Position numbers and translations under genes: made by a program. Source: Streptomyces cylindrosporus (GTDB taxonomy: Bacteria > Actinomycetota > Actinomycetes > Streptomycetales > Streptomycetaceae). Taken from it: 64,000 bases of DNA. Shown here piece after piece: positions 17,982 through 25,615 of the stretch (within the stretch, counting starts at the first letter, position 1; the number at the start of each line of letters is the position of its first letter). The stretch lies in assembly GCF_022698165.1 (NCBI RefSeq), contig NZ_JALDAY010000004.1, forward strand, positions 124,001 through 188,000, read 5' to 3'. The notes beneath the pieces are model-generated. The model was not told where the DNA came from. It saw only the letters and a program-made list of their open reading frames with translations, and made no database searches.

Positions 17982-19156
17982 CGACCGACTTCGACCAGGC
18001 CATGGACGCCTACTTCGGCCCGGACGGCGAGGAGCCGCCCGTCGACTGGCAGGACGTCGACGCGGCGCCTGCCGCCGAGAAGGAGCCGGCGCCGCGCACG
18101 TGGGCGGCCCAAGACCTGACGTCGGTCCTCGACGGCAGCTACCGGCCGCCGCAGCCCACCGTGGGCCGCCGTGACGACGGCGTCGGCCTGTTCTACCCGG
18201 GACGGATGAACAGCGTCGCCAGCGAGTCCGAGGCGGGCAAGACGTGGCTCGCGCTCATCGCCTGCCTGCAGGAGATCAACGACGGCCATCACGTCCTGTA
18301 CCTCGACTTCGAGGACGATGCGGGCGGCGTCGTCGGCCGGCTGCTGTGCCTCGGCGCCCGCCCGGACGACGTCCTGGAGCGCTTCCACTACGTCCGCCCG
18401 GAGAACAGCCCCAGCGACATCGACCTGCTCGACCTGGCGATGGTGCTGGAGTACAGCCCGACGCTCGCCATCGTCGACGGCGTCACCGAGGGCATGAGCC
18501 TCTTCGGCCTGGAGCTCAAGGACAACACCGACGTCGCCAAGTTCGGTCGCCAGTTGCTGCGCCCGCTCATGAACTCCGGGGCCGCCGTCGTCACCCTCGA
18601 CCACGTCGTCAAGTCCAGCGAGAACCGCGGCCGGTACAGCATCGGCGGCGTCCACAAGCTCAACGGCCTCAACGGCGTGATGTACATGCTGGAGAACCGG
18701 CGCCCCTTCGGCATCGGCGTCACCGGCAAGTCCACCATCCGCGTCGCCAAGGACCGGCCCGGCCAGATCCGCAAGAACGGCCTGTCGCACTCCAGCGGGA
18801 TGCACTGGTACGCCGACCTCGTCGTCAAGTCCGAGTCCGCCGAGTTCGCCGAGGCCCACCTGTACGCGCCCATCCAGCGTGACGAGGAGGACCGGGAGGC
18901 GGACGAGGAGCTGCGGCGTCTCAACGCCCTCAAGCGCAAGGTGCTGGACGCCCTGGCTGGCGCGCGGGAGCCGCTCACCGGCAAGGGCATCGAGGACCGC
19001 GTGAGCGGGCGCGCAGTGGACGTCCGCCAGGCCGTCGCCGCCCTGGTCGACGAGGGGCGGATCAACACCGAGCGAGGCGCTCGCGGAGCCACGCTTCACA
19101 GCCTGCCGACCGCAGGAACAGAAGCGGACAACCCACCCGAACCGGAGGCCGCTTGA
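17978..19156 (+). CDS. RecA-fold AAA ATPase, RepA-like replication helicase
   Basis: A 392-residue ATPase resembling RepA/AAA_25 hexameric helicases that act with prim-pol in plasmid and phage replication. The Walker A is SESEAGKT (residues 82-89), Walker B is HVLYLDFEDD (about 105-114), and a second acidic strand is LAIVDGVTEGM. GAAVVTLDHVVKSSENRGRY carries the sensor region. The C-terminal 90 residues, with RRLNALKRKVLDALAGAREPLTGKGIEDRV, look like a winged helix. It is coupled to the primase, and its 3' end runs into a block of GACCTCGTCC repeats that may be the origin it acts on. Confidence 0.82.
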   Translation: MTTDFDQAMDAYFGPDGEEPPVDWQDVDAAPAAEKEPAPRTWAAQDLTSVLDGSYRPPQPTVGRRDDGVGLFYPGRMNSVASESEAGKTWLALIACLQEINDGHHVLYLDFEDDAGGVVGRLLCLGARPDDVLERFHYVRPENSPSDIDLLDLAMVLEYSPTLAIVDGVTEGMSLFGLELKDNTDVAKFGRQLLRPLMNSGAAVVTLDHVVKSSENRGRYSIGGVHKLNGLNGVMYMLENRRPFGIGVTGKSTIRVAKDRPGQIRKNGLSHSSGMHWYADLVVKSESAEFAEAHLYAPIQRDEEDREADEELRRLNALKRKVLDALAGAREPLTGKGIEDRVSGRAVDVRQAVAALVDEGRINTERGARGATLHSLPTAGTEADNPPEPEAA

Positions 19157-19373
19157 CCTCGTCCCGGGCATGGGACGAGGTCGATTGTCCGAATCCGTCC
19201 ACCTTTGACTATCGCTCGTGATCCACACCCCCCGTAAATGACCTCGTCCGACCTCGTCCGACCTCGTCCCGGACGAGGTGGCGTGACCTCGTCCCTCGTC
19301 CCACTCCTTTAGGTGGGACGAGGACGAGGTCACCCAACGGCCCCACGAGAGAGCAAGCCGCCGGGACGAGGTC
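19155..19373. repeat. GACCTCGTCC repeat cluster, candidate replication origin
   Basis: Direct copies of GACCTCGTCC start at 19155, 19240, 19250, 19260 and 19285. Inverted copies (GGACGAGGTC) lie at 19173-19182, 19322-19331 and 19364-19373, plus a nine-base match at 19271-19279. Two palindromes result: 11-bp arms at 19155-19182, and near-perfect 19/20-base arms at 19285-19331. The 243-base gap between the ATPase and 19400 genes has no other content except two 7-of-9 matches to the Streptomyces DnaA box TTGTCCACA (19185-19193 and 19219-19227). Iteron-like repeats beside replication genes are typical origins. Confidence 0.6.
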
Positions 19374-19399
19374 ACACCACCAGCCACAGGAGGCGCCCC

Positions 19400-19678
19400 A
19401 TGCCCGAGTACATCCCAGCCGCACCCGGCTGGTACGTCGCCGAGTACATCGACGGCGAGATCGACCTCGACCCCGTCCTCGCATGGAAGCCCGCCGTCAC
19501 CAGCGGCGGCGAGGACACCCTCTTGCCCGTCGTCGACGGCGGCAGCTACTGCCTGCCCCTCGTGCTCGACGAGGCCTCGTTCAAGAGCTACGCCCGCCAC
19601 GTCGTTTACCGGCCCAACCACGACCCCGGCGCATCGACCGCAGCCCTCAACCTCACCACTTCGAAGGAGACCCACTGA
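19400..19678 (+). CDS. Hypothetical protein upstream of ssb
   Basis: A 92-residue product that starts after a good ribosome site (CAGGAGGCG). It is acidic and beta-rich: [23 protein letters not shown] then [20 protein letters not shown]. Small proteins with this WYVAE layout are seen beside ssb in actinobacterial mobile elements, function unknown. It is the first gene after the repeat cluster and its stop overlaps the ssb start (TGATG). Confidence 0.55.
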   Translation: MPEYIPAAPGWYVAEYIDGEIDLDPVLAWKPAVTSGGEDTLLPVVDGGSYCLPLVLDEASFKSYARHVVYRPNHDPGASTAALNLTTSKETH

Positions 19679-20196
19679 TGTCCGGAGAGACCGTCATCAC
19701 CGTCGTCGGCAACCTCGTCGACGACCCCGAACTCCGCTTCACCCCGGCCGGCGCCGCCGTCGCCAAGTTCCGCATCGCCTCCACCCCACGCCGCTTCAAC
19801 CGGACCACCAACGAGTGGGAGGACGGCGAGAGCCTGTTCCTGACTTGCTCGGTGTGGCGCCAGGCCGCCGAGAACGTCGCTGAATCCCTCGCCCGCGGCA
19901 CGCGCGTCATCGTCCAGGGCCGCCTCAAGCAGCGCAGCTACGAGGACGGCCAGGGCGTCAAGCGCACCGTGTACGAGCTCGACGTCGACGAGGTCGGACC
20001 CACCCTCGCCCGGGCCACCGCCAAGATCACCAAGAATCCGGCGGGCGGCGGACAGCCCTCCCAGCGGAAGGGCAGTGACGACCCGTGGGCCGGCGCCAAG
20101 CCCGCCAACGGTCAGACGCAGGGCGGCGGATGGGGTGGCGGCCAGCAGCAGCCCGCCGCCCAGGGCGCCGGCTACTCCGACGAGCCCCCGTTCTGA
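19678..20196 (+). CDS. ssb: Single-stranded DNA-binding protein
   Basis: A 172-residue SSB that should coat single strands during element replication. The OB fold covers residues 1-115 ([74 protein letters not shown]). A Gly/Gln-rich linker and the acidic tip SDEPPF follow, the conserved C-terminal tail that recruits partner proteins. This is an element-borne copy, separate from the chromosomal ssb. Its place next to prim-pol and the RepA-like ATPase completes a replication module. Confidence 0.93.
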   Translation: MSGETVITVVGNLVDDPELRFTPAGAAVAKFRIASTPRRFNRTTNEWEDGESLFLTCSVWRQAAENVAESLARGTRVIVQGRLKQRSYEDGQGVKRTVYELDVDEVGPTLARATAKITKNPAGGGQPSQRKGSDDPWAGAKPANGQTQGGGWGGGQQQPAAQGAGYSDEPPF

Positions 20197-20210
20197 TCAA
20201 GGAGATCGAC

Positions 20211-20411
20211 GTGACCTCGAACGAACTCTTGATGCTCGCCGTAGGCCTCACCCTCGGCATGCATCTGATGAACGCCATGCACGCCTACTGGGGTTGGCGC
20301 GACGATCGCCGGTCCGCCGCCCGGACCCGCGCCGACATGAAGCGCTCGGCGGGCGACCGCTACCTCCACAGCCTCCGCATCTACCAGCTGCAGCACCGGA
20401 GCCGGGTATGA
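20211..20411 (+). CDS. Small protein with one N-terminal membrane helix
   Basis: A 66-residue product beginning at GTG 20211 after AAGGAG. Residues about 5-25 (ELLMLAVGLTLGMHLMNAMH) are a likely membrane helix, and the rest is basic (DDRRSAARTRADMKRSAGDR). No known family. The stop overlaps the next start (ATGA). Confidence 0.55.
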   Translation: MTSNELLMLAVGLTLGMHLMNAMHAYWGWRDDRRSAARTRADMKRSAGDRYLHSLRIYQLQHRSRV

Positions 20412-21061
20412 GCGCCTCCTGCGGCCTGTGCGAACGCGAGATCCCAGACAGCTACTTGTGCCCGGGGTGCACGCTCGGCACCGCCAAACGCCTCGACCGC
20501 GCGCCGCAGCTGTACGAGGCCCTCGCCGCCTTCCTCCACCCCAGCGGCCGCCGCCCCGAACTCGGCCGGTCCCGGCCCGCCGAGGCACCCCTGCCGATCG
20601 CCGAGCCCGCATTCAACCTCCGCGGGCCCGGCGGCATCGTCGGCGTCCTCGAAGACTGGCGCTCCGCCATGCAGGCCGATCGCGGCTGGGGCGAGCCCGC
20701 CATCGCAGGCAACACCGAGCGACGCATCACCGTCGCCGCCCGAGCCCTGTCCATGAACCTCGACTGGATCGCCGCCAGTTGGCCGATGGCCGGCGCGTTC
20801 GCCGAGGAAATCCGCGACCTCGAACGCGACGTCGCATCCATCGTCAACCCGCCCGTCCCGTCGCTGCGGCTCGGCAACTGCCCGGCCGTGTACGAGGACG
20901 GCACGGTGTGCGGCGCCGTCCTGCGCGTCCCGCACGGCACCACCAAGGTCGAGTGCCGGTGGTGCAACACCGTGTACCCGCCCGAGTCGTGGCTCGCCCT
21001 CGCGTCCGGCGCCTGGACGGACCAGGACGCGGGCAACGCGCCACAGACGCAGGCGAGTTGA
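20408..21061 (+). CDS. Hypothetical protein with two zinc-ribbon motifs
   Basis: A 217-residue protein with a four-Cys ribbon at each end: Cys5-x2-Cys8 with Cys18-x2-Cys21 at the N-terminus, and a CPAVYEDGTVCG / CRWCNTVYP pair at the C-terminus. The middle is helical (WRSAMQADRGWGEPAIAGNTERRITVAARAL). Proteins with this layout are frequent beside DUF2637/FtsK genes in actinobacterial elements; a nucleic-acid-binding role is plausible but unproven. It is the last gene of the left operon, followed by a promoter region. Confidence 0.55.
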   Translation: MSASCGLCEREIPDSYLCPGCTLGTAKRLDRAPQLYEALAAFLHPSGRRPELGRSRPAEAPLPIAEPAFNLRGPGGIVGVLEDWRSAMQADRGWGEPAIAGNTERRITVAARALSMNLDWIAASWPMAGAFAEEIRDLERDVASIVNPPVPSLRLGNCPAVYEDGTVCGAVLRVPHGTTKVECRWCNTVYPPESWLALASGAWTDQDAGNAPQTQAS

Positions 21062-21115
21062 ACGCGCTGATTCCATAACAGACCTGTACGAACCGCCAGA
21101 TCCTATGGCAAGCTC

Positions 21116-21128
21116 TAATCTGTACTCA
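21116..21128. promoter_or_regulatory. GntR-type operator overlapping a -10 element
   Basis: TAATCT (21116-21121) is a plausible -10 hexamer, and TCTGTACTCA (21119-21128) overlaps it. The same motif occurs as TGAGTACA/TGTACTCA three times in the gntR promoter region (44397-44480). A regulator bound here would block transcription of the DUF2637/translocase operon that starts at 21211. It is the only such motif seen in this 149-base gap. Confidence 0.55.
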
Positions 21129-21210
21129 CAAATGAAGACGGGCCCCGCCGGTGCTACCAACACCGAACGAGGCCCTGACCGCCACCCCTGACACAACCAG
21201 GAGGACGGCT

Positions 21211-21594
21211 ATGGCTCACTCTGCCATGCCCGACGACCACCGCACGGCGCAGGTCAAAGTGCTCGTCACGAAGAGCCTGAAGATCGACGAACCGGACTGG
21301 TGTGTCGGCCACGCCGGCGACCGCGCCGAGTTCAAGGTCGACATCACCCACTACGGGCCCGAGCACTCCATCGAGATCAACGGCATCACCACCTGCCGCG
21401 CCATGCTCGCCCAGTCGCCCTACTCCGAGACCTCCAGCCCGGCCCCGGTCCTGTACGTCGAAGACGGCGACATCACCGGCTCGTACACCCCCGACGAGGT
21501 CGAGCAACTCGCCGACGCCCTCACCGAGACCGCCACCCGGCTCCGCACCCTCGGCCGCAACCTCGCCGAGATCCTCGACGGAGGCACCGCGTGA
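21211..21594 (+). CDS. Hypothetical protein, first gene of the translocase operon
   Basis: A 127-residue product starting at ATG 21211 after a strong AGGAGG. Residues 17-75 look beta-rich (KVLVTKSLKIDEPDWCVGHAGDRAEFKVDITHYGPEH) with Cys/His residues, and a helix ends the protein (DEVEQLADALTETATRLRTLGRNLAEIL). The layout resembles the product at 15024-15533 and small DUF6907-type proteins. It overlaps the DUF2637 gene by GTGA. Confidence 0.55.
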   Translation: MAHSAMPDDHRTAQVKVLVTKSLKIDEPDWCVGHAGDRAEFKVDITHYGPEHSIEINGITTCRAMLAQSPYSETSSPAPVLYVEDGDITGSYTPDEVEQLADALTETATRLRTLGRNLAEILDGGTA

Positions 21595-22265
21595 GCAACC
21601 TCAACCAGGTCGGCACCTGGGTACGCAGAGGCTCGCTCGCCGCCGGCATCGCCTTCACGGCCACCGCCGAGTACGAACTCGCCCGCCGCCTCGGCGCCAA
21701 GCCCCCGATCGCGGTCATGCTGCCGCTCGCCCTCGACTGCTACGTGATCGCAGCCCTGCGCTGGTTCCGCGCGTTCGACATCTTCCTGAGCCTCACGCTC
21801 ATGGGTGCCGCGCAGGTCGCCGCTCACGCGCTGGAGGCGGGTGTCCTCAAGGTCAGCCTCAACCTCGTCACCGTCGTCTCGCTCCTCGTCCCCATCAGCC
21901 TCTGGCGGACGCATGCGCTCGCCAGGCAGACGCCACGGGCCGCCACCCGGCCCGCCACCGTCCCGCCCGTCCAACCGCCGTCCAGTGGTCTTCCCGAGAA
22001 GACGAGTGGGGGCGCCGAGGTCACCCTCGACCGCATGACCGAGCAGGACGCCACCGAGACGCCCGAACTCCCGCCCGGGACGGGCCAGGACGTCGAGGGC
22101 GCGCCGCGTCTTCTCACGTCCCGGGACGTCGCCGACCGGTTCGGCGTCGACCCCTCCACCGTCCGCAGCTGGGTCGCCAGCGGGACGCTCGAAGTCCACG
22201 AGAAGACGCCCCGAGGGCACAACCTCTTCCACCCCGACAAGCTCCCCCAGGAGGCCCGCTCGTGA
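21591..22265 (+). CDS. DUF2637 (SpdB-like) membrane protein fused to a helix-turn-helix
   Basis: A 224-residue protein. The first 130 residues are a DUF2637 domain with about four membrane helices (SLAAGIAFTATAEYELARRLGA, VMLPLALDCYVIAALRWFRAF, LMGAAQVAAHAL, VVSLLVPISLW). DUF2637 proteins accompany TraB in Streptomyces conjugative plasmids and AICEs and are thought to help spread DNA between hyphal compartments. A Pro/Thr linker leads to a C-terminal MerR-like HTH (LTSRDVADRFGVDPSTVRSWVASGTL). Membrane plus DNA-binding parts suggest a DNA-tethering role. It is coupled to both neighbours. Confidence 0.8.
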   Translation: MSNLNQVGTWVRRGSLAAGIAFTATAEYELARRLGAKPPIAVMLPLALDCYVIAALRWFRAFDIFLSLTLMGAAQVAAHALEAGVLKVSLNLVTVVSLLVPISLWRTHALARQTPRAATRPATVPPVQPPSSGLPEKTSGGAEVTLDRMTEQDATETPELPPGTGQDVEGAPRLLTSRDVADRFGVDPSTVRSWVASGTLEVHEKTPRGHNLFHPDKLPQEARS

Positions 22266-22420
22266 GGTACATCGCCCTCGGCGCACTGCTCGGCCTCCTC
22301 CTCGTCCTCTGCCCCGAACTGCTGCTCACCGCGGCCGCCAACCCCCTCGTCATCGCATTCGCCCTCGGCTTCGCCCTCCGGCCAGCCATCACCCGCAAGT
22401 TCCACAGGTGGGCGACATGA
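22262..22420 (+). CDS. Small membrane protein
   Basis: A 52-residue product from GTG 22262 inside the previous stop. Two hydrophobic segments (YIALGALLGLLLVLCPELLLT and NPLVIAFALGFALRP) and a short basic tail (TRKFHRWAT) indicate a two-helix membrane protein like the small Spd proteins near tra genes. Overlaps the next gene by ATGA. Confidence 0.55.
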   Translation: MRYIALGALLGLLLVLCPELLLTAAANPLVIAFALGFALRPAITRKFHRWAT

Positions 22421-22752
22421 GCGACGCCCTCCAGAAAGCCGAGGCCGCCGCGAAAGAAGCCGCGACGGACACCGCCGCCGTACAAGTCGCCCTCGCCGCC
22501 GTCGAACTCGCCAAGCTCGCCGGCCAGCAGCCCGCCCACACCTGCCAGCACCACGCCCCACAGCCGGAGTTCAACGCGAAGAAGTGGTGGACCATCGGCG
22601 CTCTCGTCACCGTCGGCGGCTGCGTGGCCTGCGCTCTCGCGCTCGCCTTCGCCCTGGCCGCCACCGCCATCGCCGTCGGCGGCACCTGCGCAACCGCCTG
22701 CCTGCTCGTCCTGCGCTCCATATGGCGCGACGTCCGCGGAGGCCACCGATGA
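22417..22752 (+). CDS. Small membrane protein with helical N-terminus
   Basis: A 111-residue product. Residues 1-40 are an Ala/Glu/Lys-rich helix (ALQKAEAAAKEAATDTAAVQVALAAVELAKL). Then come a Cys/His-containing linker and a hydrophobic region at about 58-100 that should form two membrane helices (IGALVTVGGCVACALALAFALAATAIAVGG). No known family name; position and architecture fit Spd-type accessory proteins. Start and stop both overlap neighbours (ATGA). Confidence 0.55.
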   Translation: MSDALQKAEAAAKEAATDTAAVQVALAAVELAKLAGQQPAHTCQHHAPQPEFNAKKWWTIGALVTVGGCVACALALAFALAATAIAVGGTCATACLLVLRSIWRDVRGGHR

Positions 22753-24830
22753 GCGACACCGTCAACCTCACCAAGGACGCCACCCCTCAAGCCCAGGACA
22801 CCACGGAGGCGTCACGCCCCACCCAGGACGCGACACCGTCCAGCCGTCTCGCCAGGATCCGCCGCATCATCGTCGAAGCCCGCCAGAACCCCGCCTACAG
22901 GACCGCCGTCCGGCACGGCTCCTACATCTGGGGCGGCGCCCGCATCCTCTCCCGCCGCGCGTGGGAGGCCCGCACCACGGCCATGCACCACCGGATGATG
23001 CGCATCGCCGAGGCCGCGGGCAACGAAGAGATGGTGACCAAGTGGGAACAGCGGGCCTACGCCTACCGGTTCGCCCGCCACAAGCGGCGCATGGACCTCC
23101 TCCAGCTGGCCCTCAACCTGCCCAAAGCCATCTTCAACGCGGTCGCCGGCGCGGCCGGCGTGCTGCTGTTCCTGGGCGTCCTGCTGGCCTGGCACAACCA
23201 CGACGTCGCCGACATCCTCGCGCCGCTCAACGCCGTGGTCCGGCTGGTGTGGTGGCTCGGCTTCCTCGCCTCCGTCATCTGGGACCCGCTGCTGTACGCC
23301 CTGCCATTCGTCGCCCTGGCCGGAGCGTGGGCAGTCGGCCACAACCAGCGCACCGCACCCGGCTGGGCCTTGCCCGACGACGGCGACGAGCGGGACGTCG
23401 TACCCGACGAGAACGCCATCATGCGCGCCCTGGGCAAGCTCGGCATCGCCCCGCTCAACGCGGCCCTCAAGGAAGGCTGGAAGGCCCGCTGGGTGCAGCC
23501 ATCCACCCGCTCCGGGAACGGCTGGCACGCCCAACTGCAGCTCCCCGAAGGCGTGCCCGTCGAGATGATCGCCGACAAGAAGCACGTGCTCGCGCACAAC
23601 CTGATGCGCAAGCCCATCGAGGTGTGGCCGACCGAACCACGCGACCAGGCCGGCGTCCTCGACCTGTGGGTCGCCGACCCCGGCGTCCTCACCAAGCCCG
23701 TACCGCCCTGGCCGCTCCTGACAGAGGGCACGACCGACTTCTTCAAGGGCGTGCCCGTCGCCCTCAACGCCCGCGGCGACCAGGTCATCGGCCGCCTGAT
23801 GGCCGCCAACTACTTGGTCGCCGGAATCATGGGATCGGGCAAGTCGTCGCTGGTCATCGCCCTGCTCCTCGGCGCGATGCTCGACCCGCTCGTCGAGATC
23901 GACGTGCACGTCCTCGCCTACAACTCCGACTACGACCCGATGCGGCCCCGCCTGCGGAGCCTGGTCAAGGGCGACGACGACGAGCACGTGGTCGCGGCCA
24001 TGGACACCCTGCGCGCCCTCGCCGGCGAGGTGTCCCGCCGCGGGCAGGAACTGGAACGCCTGGGCACGGACACCAAGGTCACTCGCGAGATGGCGGAACG
24101 CGACCCGTCGATGCGGCCCCGGATCGTCGTGTTCGACGAGGTCCACGAGCTGTTCACCCACAAGGAACACGGCAAGGAGGCCAAGGAGCTGGCGCTGAAG
24201 GTCACCAAGAAGGCCAGGAAGACGGCCATCATGCTGCTGTGGATCACCCCGGACGCGGATGCGGCGAGCCTCCCGCGCGGGATCTCCAAGACCGTCTCCC
24301 ACCGGGTGGCGTTCGCGATCAACGACCACCAGGGCAACGACGCGATCCTCGGCACCGGCATGCACAAGAACGGCTACTCGGCGACCACTCTCGTCGCAGG
24401 TGAAGACGTCGGCACCGCCATGGCCGCGGGCTTCGGAAAGACGCCCGGACTGATCCGCTCGTACTTCGTGCGGAAAGAGGCAGGCATCGACGAGATCTCG
24501 CCGGTCGTCGCGCGGGCGATGCAGATGTACGAGGGAGGCCCGGCGGACGCCCCCGCCTTCACCCCCGTCGACCATCTCGCCGACATCGCCAAGGTGCTCG
24601 GGCACGAGCCACGGATGCTCACGCAGGACGTACTTCGCGGCCTCCAGGACCTCAACGCGGCCGAGTACGGCAGCTGGTCATTCCGGGACCTCAAGCGCGT
24701 CCTGGACGAGGCCGGCCACGGCGACTACAAGACCGGCGGCAAGATGCACGTCGCCCTCGACCGCATCCTTGACGCCATCACAGCCCGCGACGAAGACGAT
24801 CCCGACGACGAGGGAGGCGCCGAAGACTGA
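22749..24830 (+). CDS. FtsK/SpoIIIE-type DNA translocase, TraB-like
   Basis: A 693-residue membrane ATPase. The N-terminal 200 residues contain two or three membrane helices (about 129-148 and 160-197). The motor domain has Walker A AGIMGSGKSS (358-367) and Walker B RIVVFDEVHEL (458-468), followed by KTAIMLLWITPDADAASLPRGI, the FtsK-family helix-and-loop. The C-terminal 75 residues (VLRGLQDLNAAEYGSWSFRDLKRVLDEAG) look like a winged helix. In Streptomyces plasmids and AICEs, TraB of this type moves double-stranded DNA between mycelia without a relaxase after binding 8-bp repeats. Such repeats (GCCTCCCT) lie directly downstream. A phage-borne FtsK-like protein is the alternative. Confidence 0.85.
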   Translation: MSDTVNLTKDATPQAQDTTEASRPTQDATPSSRLARIRRIIVEARQNPAYRTAVRHGSYIWGGARILSRRAWEARTTAMHHRMMRIAEAAGNEEMVTKWEQRAYAYRFARHKRRMDLLQLALNLPKAIFNAVAGAAGVLLFLGVLLAWHNHDVADILAPLNAVVRLVWWLGFLASVIWDPLLYALPFVALAGAWAVGHNQRTAPGWALPDDGDERDVVPDENAIMRALGKLGIAPLNAALKEGWKARWVQPSTRSGNGWHAQLQLPEGVPVEMIADKKHVLAHNLMRKPIEVWPTEPRDQAGVLDLWVADPGVLTKPVPPWPLLTEGTTDFFKGVPVALNARGDQVIGRLMAANYLVAGIMGSGKSSLVIALLLGAMLDPLVEIDVHVLAYNSDYDPMRPRLRSLVKGDDDEHVVAAMDTLRALAGEVSRRGQELERLGTDTKVTREMAERDPSMRPRIVVFDEVHELFTHKEHGKEAKELALKVTKKARKTAIMLLWITPDADAASLPRGISKTVSHRVAFAINDHQGNDAILGTGMHKNGYSATTLVAGEDVGTAMAAGFGKTPGLIRSYFVRKEAGIDEISPVVARAMQMYEGGPADAPAFTPVDHLADIAKVLGHEPRMLTQDVLRGLQDLNAAEYGSWSFRDLKRVLDEAGHGDYKTGGKMHVALDRILDAITARDEDDPDDEGGAED

Positions 24831-24847
24831 GGGAGTTCTCCCTACCC

Positions 24848-24975
24848 GCCTCCCTGCCCTGCCTCCCTGTACATGACCTGCAGAAATGGCCAGTCAGGGA
24901 GGCAAGGGAGGCATGTTGCGACCGAGCCGGACTCGGCCGCAAACGGGGTGTCCGCCTCCCCTTCGCCGCCTCCCT
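24848..24975. repeat. GCCTCCCT 8-bp repeats, candidate clt transfer locus
   Basis: Exact GCCTCCCT copies start at 24848, 24861 and 24968, a 7/8 copy (GCCTCCCC) starts at 24954, and inverted copies AGGGAGGC lie at 24896-24903 and 24905-24912. The inner pair makes a 9-bp stem (GCCTCCCTG/CAGGGAGGC). The 165-base gap downstream of the translocase gene contains no other feature. Clusters of 8-bp direct and inverted repeats next to traB are the known recognition sites of TraB (TRS in clt). Confidence 0.55.
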
Positions 24976-24995
24976 CCCTGCCGCATCATGGGCCC

Positions 24996-25196
24996 ATGGA
25001 GTCGCACATGATCCGGCCCGGCCACCTCACCGCGCACCAGACCGCCCAGCAGCTCGGCATCGGCCTCGACGGCGTCCGCCAACTCGTCCGACGCGGCCGC
25101 CTGAAGCGCTCCGGCGGCACGCCCCGGCAACCCTGGTACGCCTGGCGGGACGTCGCCGAGCTGCAGGCCGAACGACGCACCCGCAACGCCGCTTGA
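24996..25196 (+). CDS. Small helix-turn-helix protein
   Basis: A 66-residue protein with a MerR/excisionase-like HTH: LTAHQTAQQLGIGLDGVRQLVRRGRLKRSG then WYAWRDVAELQAER. ATG 24996 (MESHMIRPG) or ATG 25008 could be the start; neither has a good ribosome site. It is the last gene before the strong terminator that ends the left module. Confidence 0.6.
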   Translation: MESHMIRPGHLTAHQTAQQLGIGLDGVRQLVRRGRLKRSGGTPRQPWYAWRDVAELQAERRTRNAA

Positions 25197-25260
25197 CCGC
25201 AGGTCACAGCGAGTGTCACGATCTCGGTGAACAGCTGTGCCCTCAATCGGCACCACAGAC

Positions 25261-25308
25261 GCACGACGAAGCCCCGGCTCGGTCCCCCCGGCCGGGGCTT
25301 CGTCGTGC
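25261..25308. terminator. Strong terminator ending the left module
   Basis: An 18-bp perfect stem, GCACGACGAAGCCCCGGC (25261-25278) and its complement (25291-25308), with a 12-base loop. It separates the replication/translocase module from the phage packaging genes. Confidence 0.85.
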
Positions 25309-25321
25309 CCAGGGGGTGACC

Positions 25322-25615
25322 GTGGCCACCGAGCGAGACGAACTCACCAGCTACGACTACCGGCAGACACGCGCCCGCATCCTCGCCGCCTCCGACGTCT
25401 GCATCGTCTGCGGCCACGGAGCCTCCGACGCCGTCGACCACATCCACCCCGCCAGCAAGGGCGGCGCCCGCCGCGACCCCGACAACCTCGCACCCATCCA
25501 CGGCGTGGCCGGATGTCTGGTGTGCCTGCGCAAGTGCAACTCGGAGAAGGGCAACCGGCCGCTCGCCGAGGTCGTGCAGCTGCACACCAGCGTCGACTGG
25601 TTCGCCGGCCCGTAG
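25322..25615 (+). CDS. HNH endonuclease, terminase-associated type
   Basis: A 97-residue HNH nuclease. It has a zinc-binding CxxC pair (Cys27, Cys30), the catalytic start DAVDHIHPASKGG with His40, Asn55 in DPDNLAPIH, and a second Cys pair (Cys65, Cys68) followed by KCNSEKGNRP. In cos-type siphophages such as HK97, a small HNH protein coded beside the terminase is needed for genome cutting at cos. AGGGGG lies five bases before GTG 25322; GTG 25316 is also possible. Confidence 0.85.
   Translation: MATERDELTSYDYRQTRARILAASDVCIVCGHGASDAVDHIHPASKGGARRDPDNLAPIHGVAGCLVCLRKCNSEKGNRPLAEVVQLHTSVDWFAGP

Noticed and set aside
24848..24975. CRISPR array
   Set aside because: Repeats are only 8 bp, occur in both orientations and have irregular spacing; no cas genes are present.
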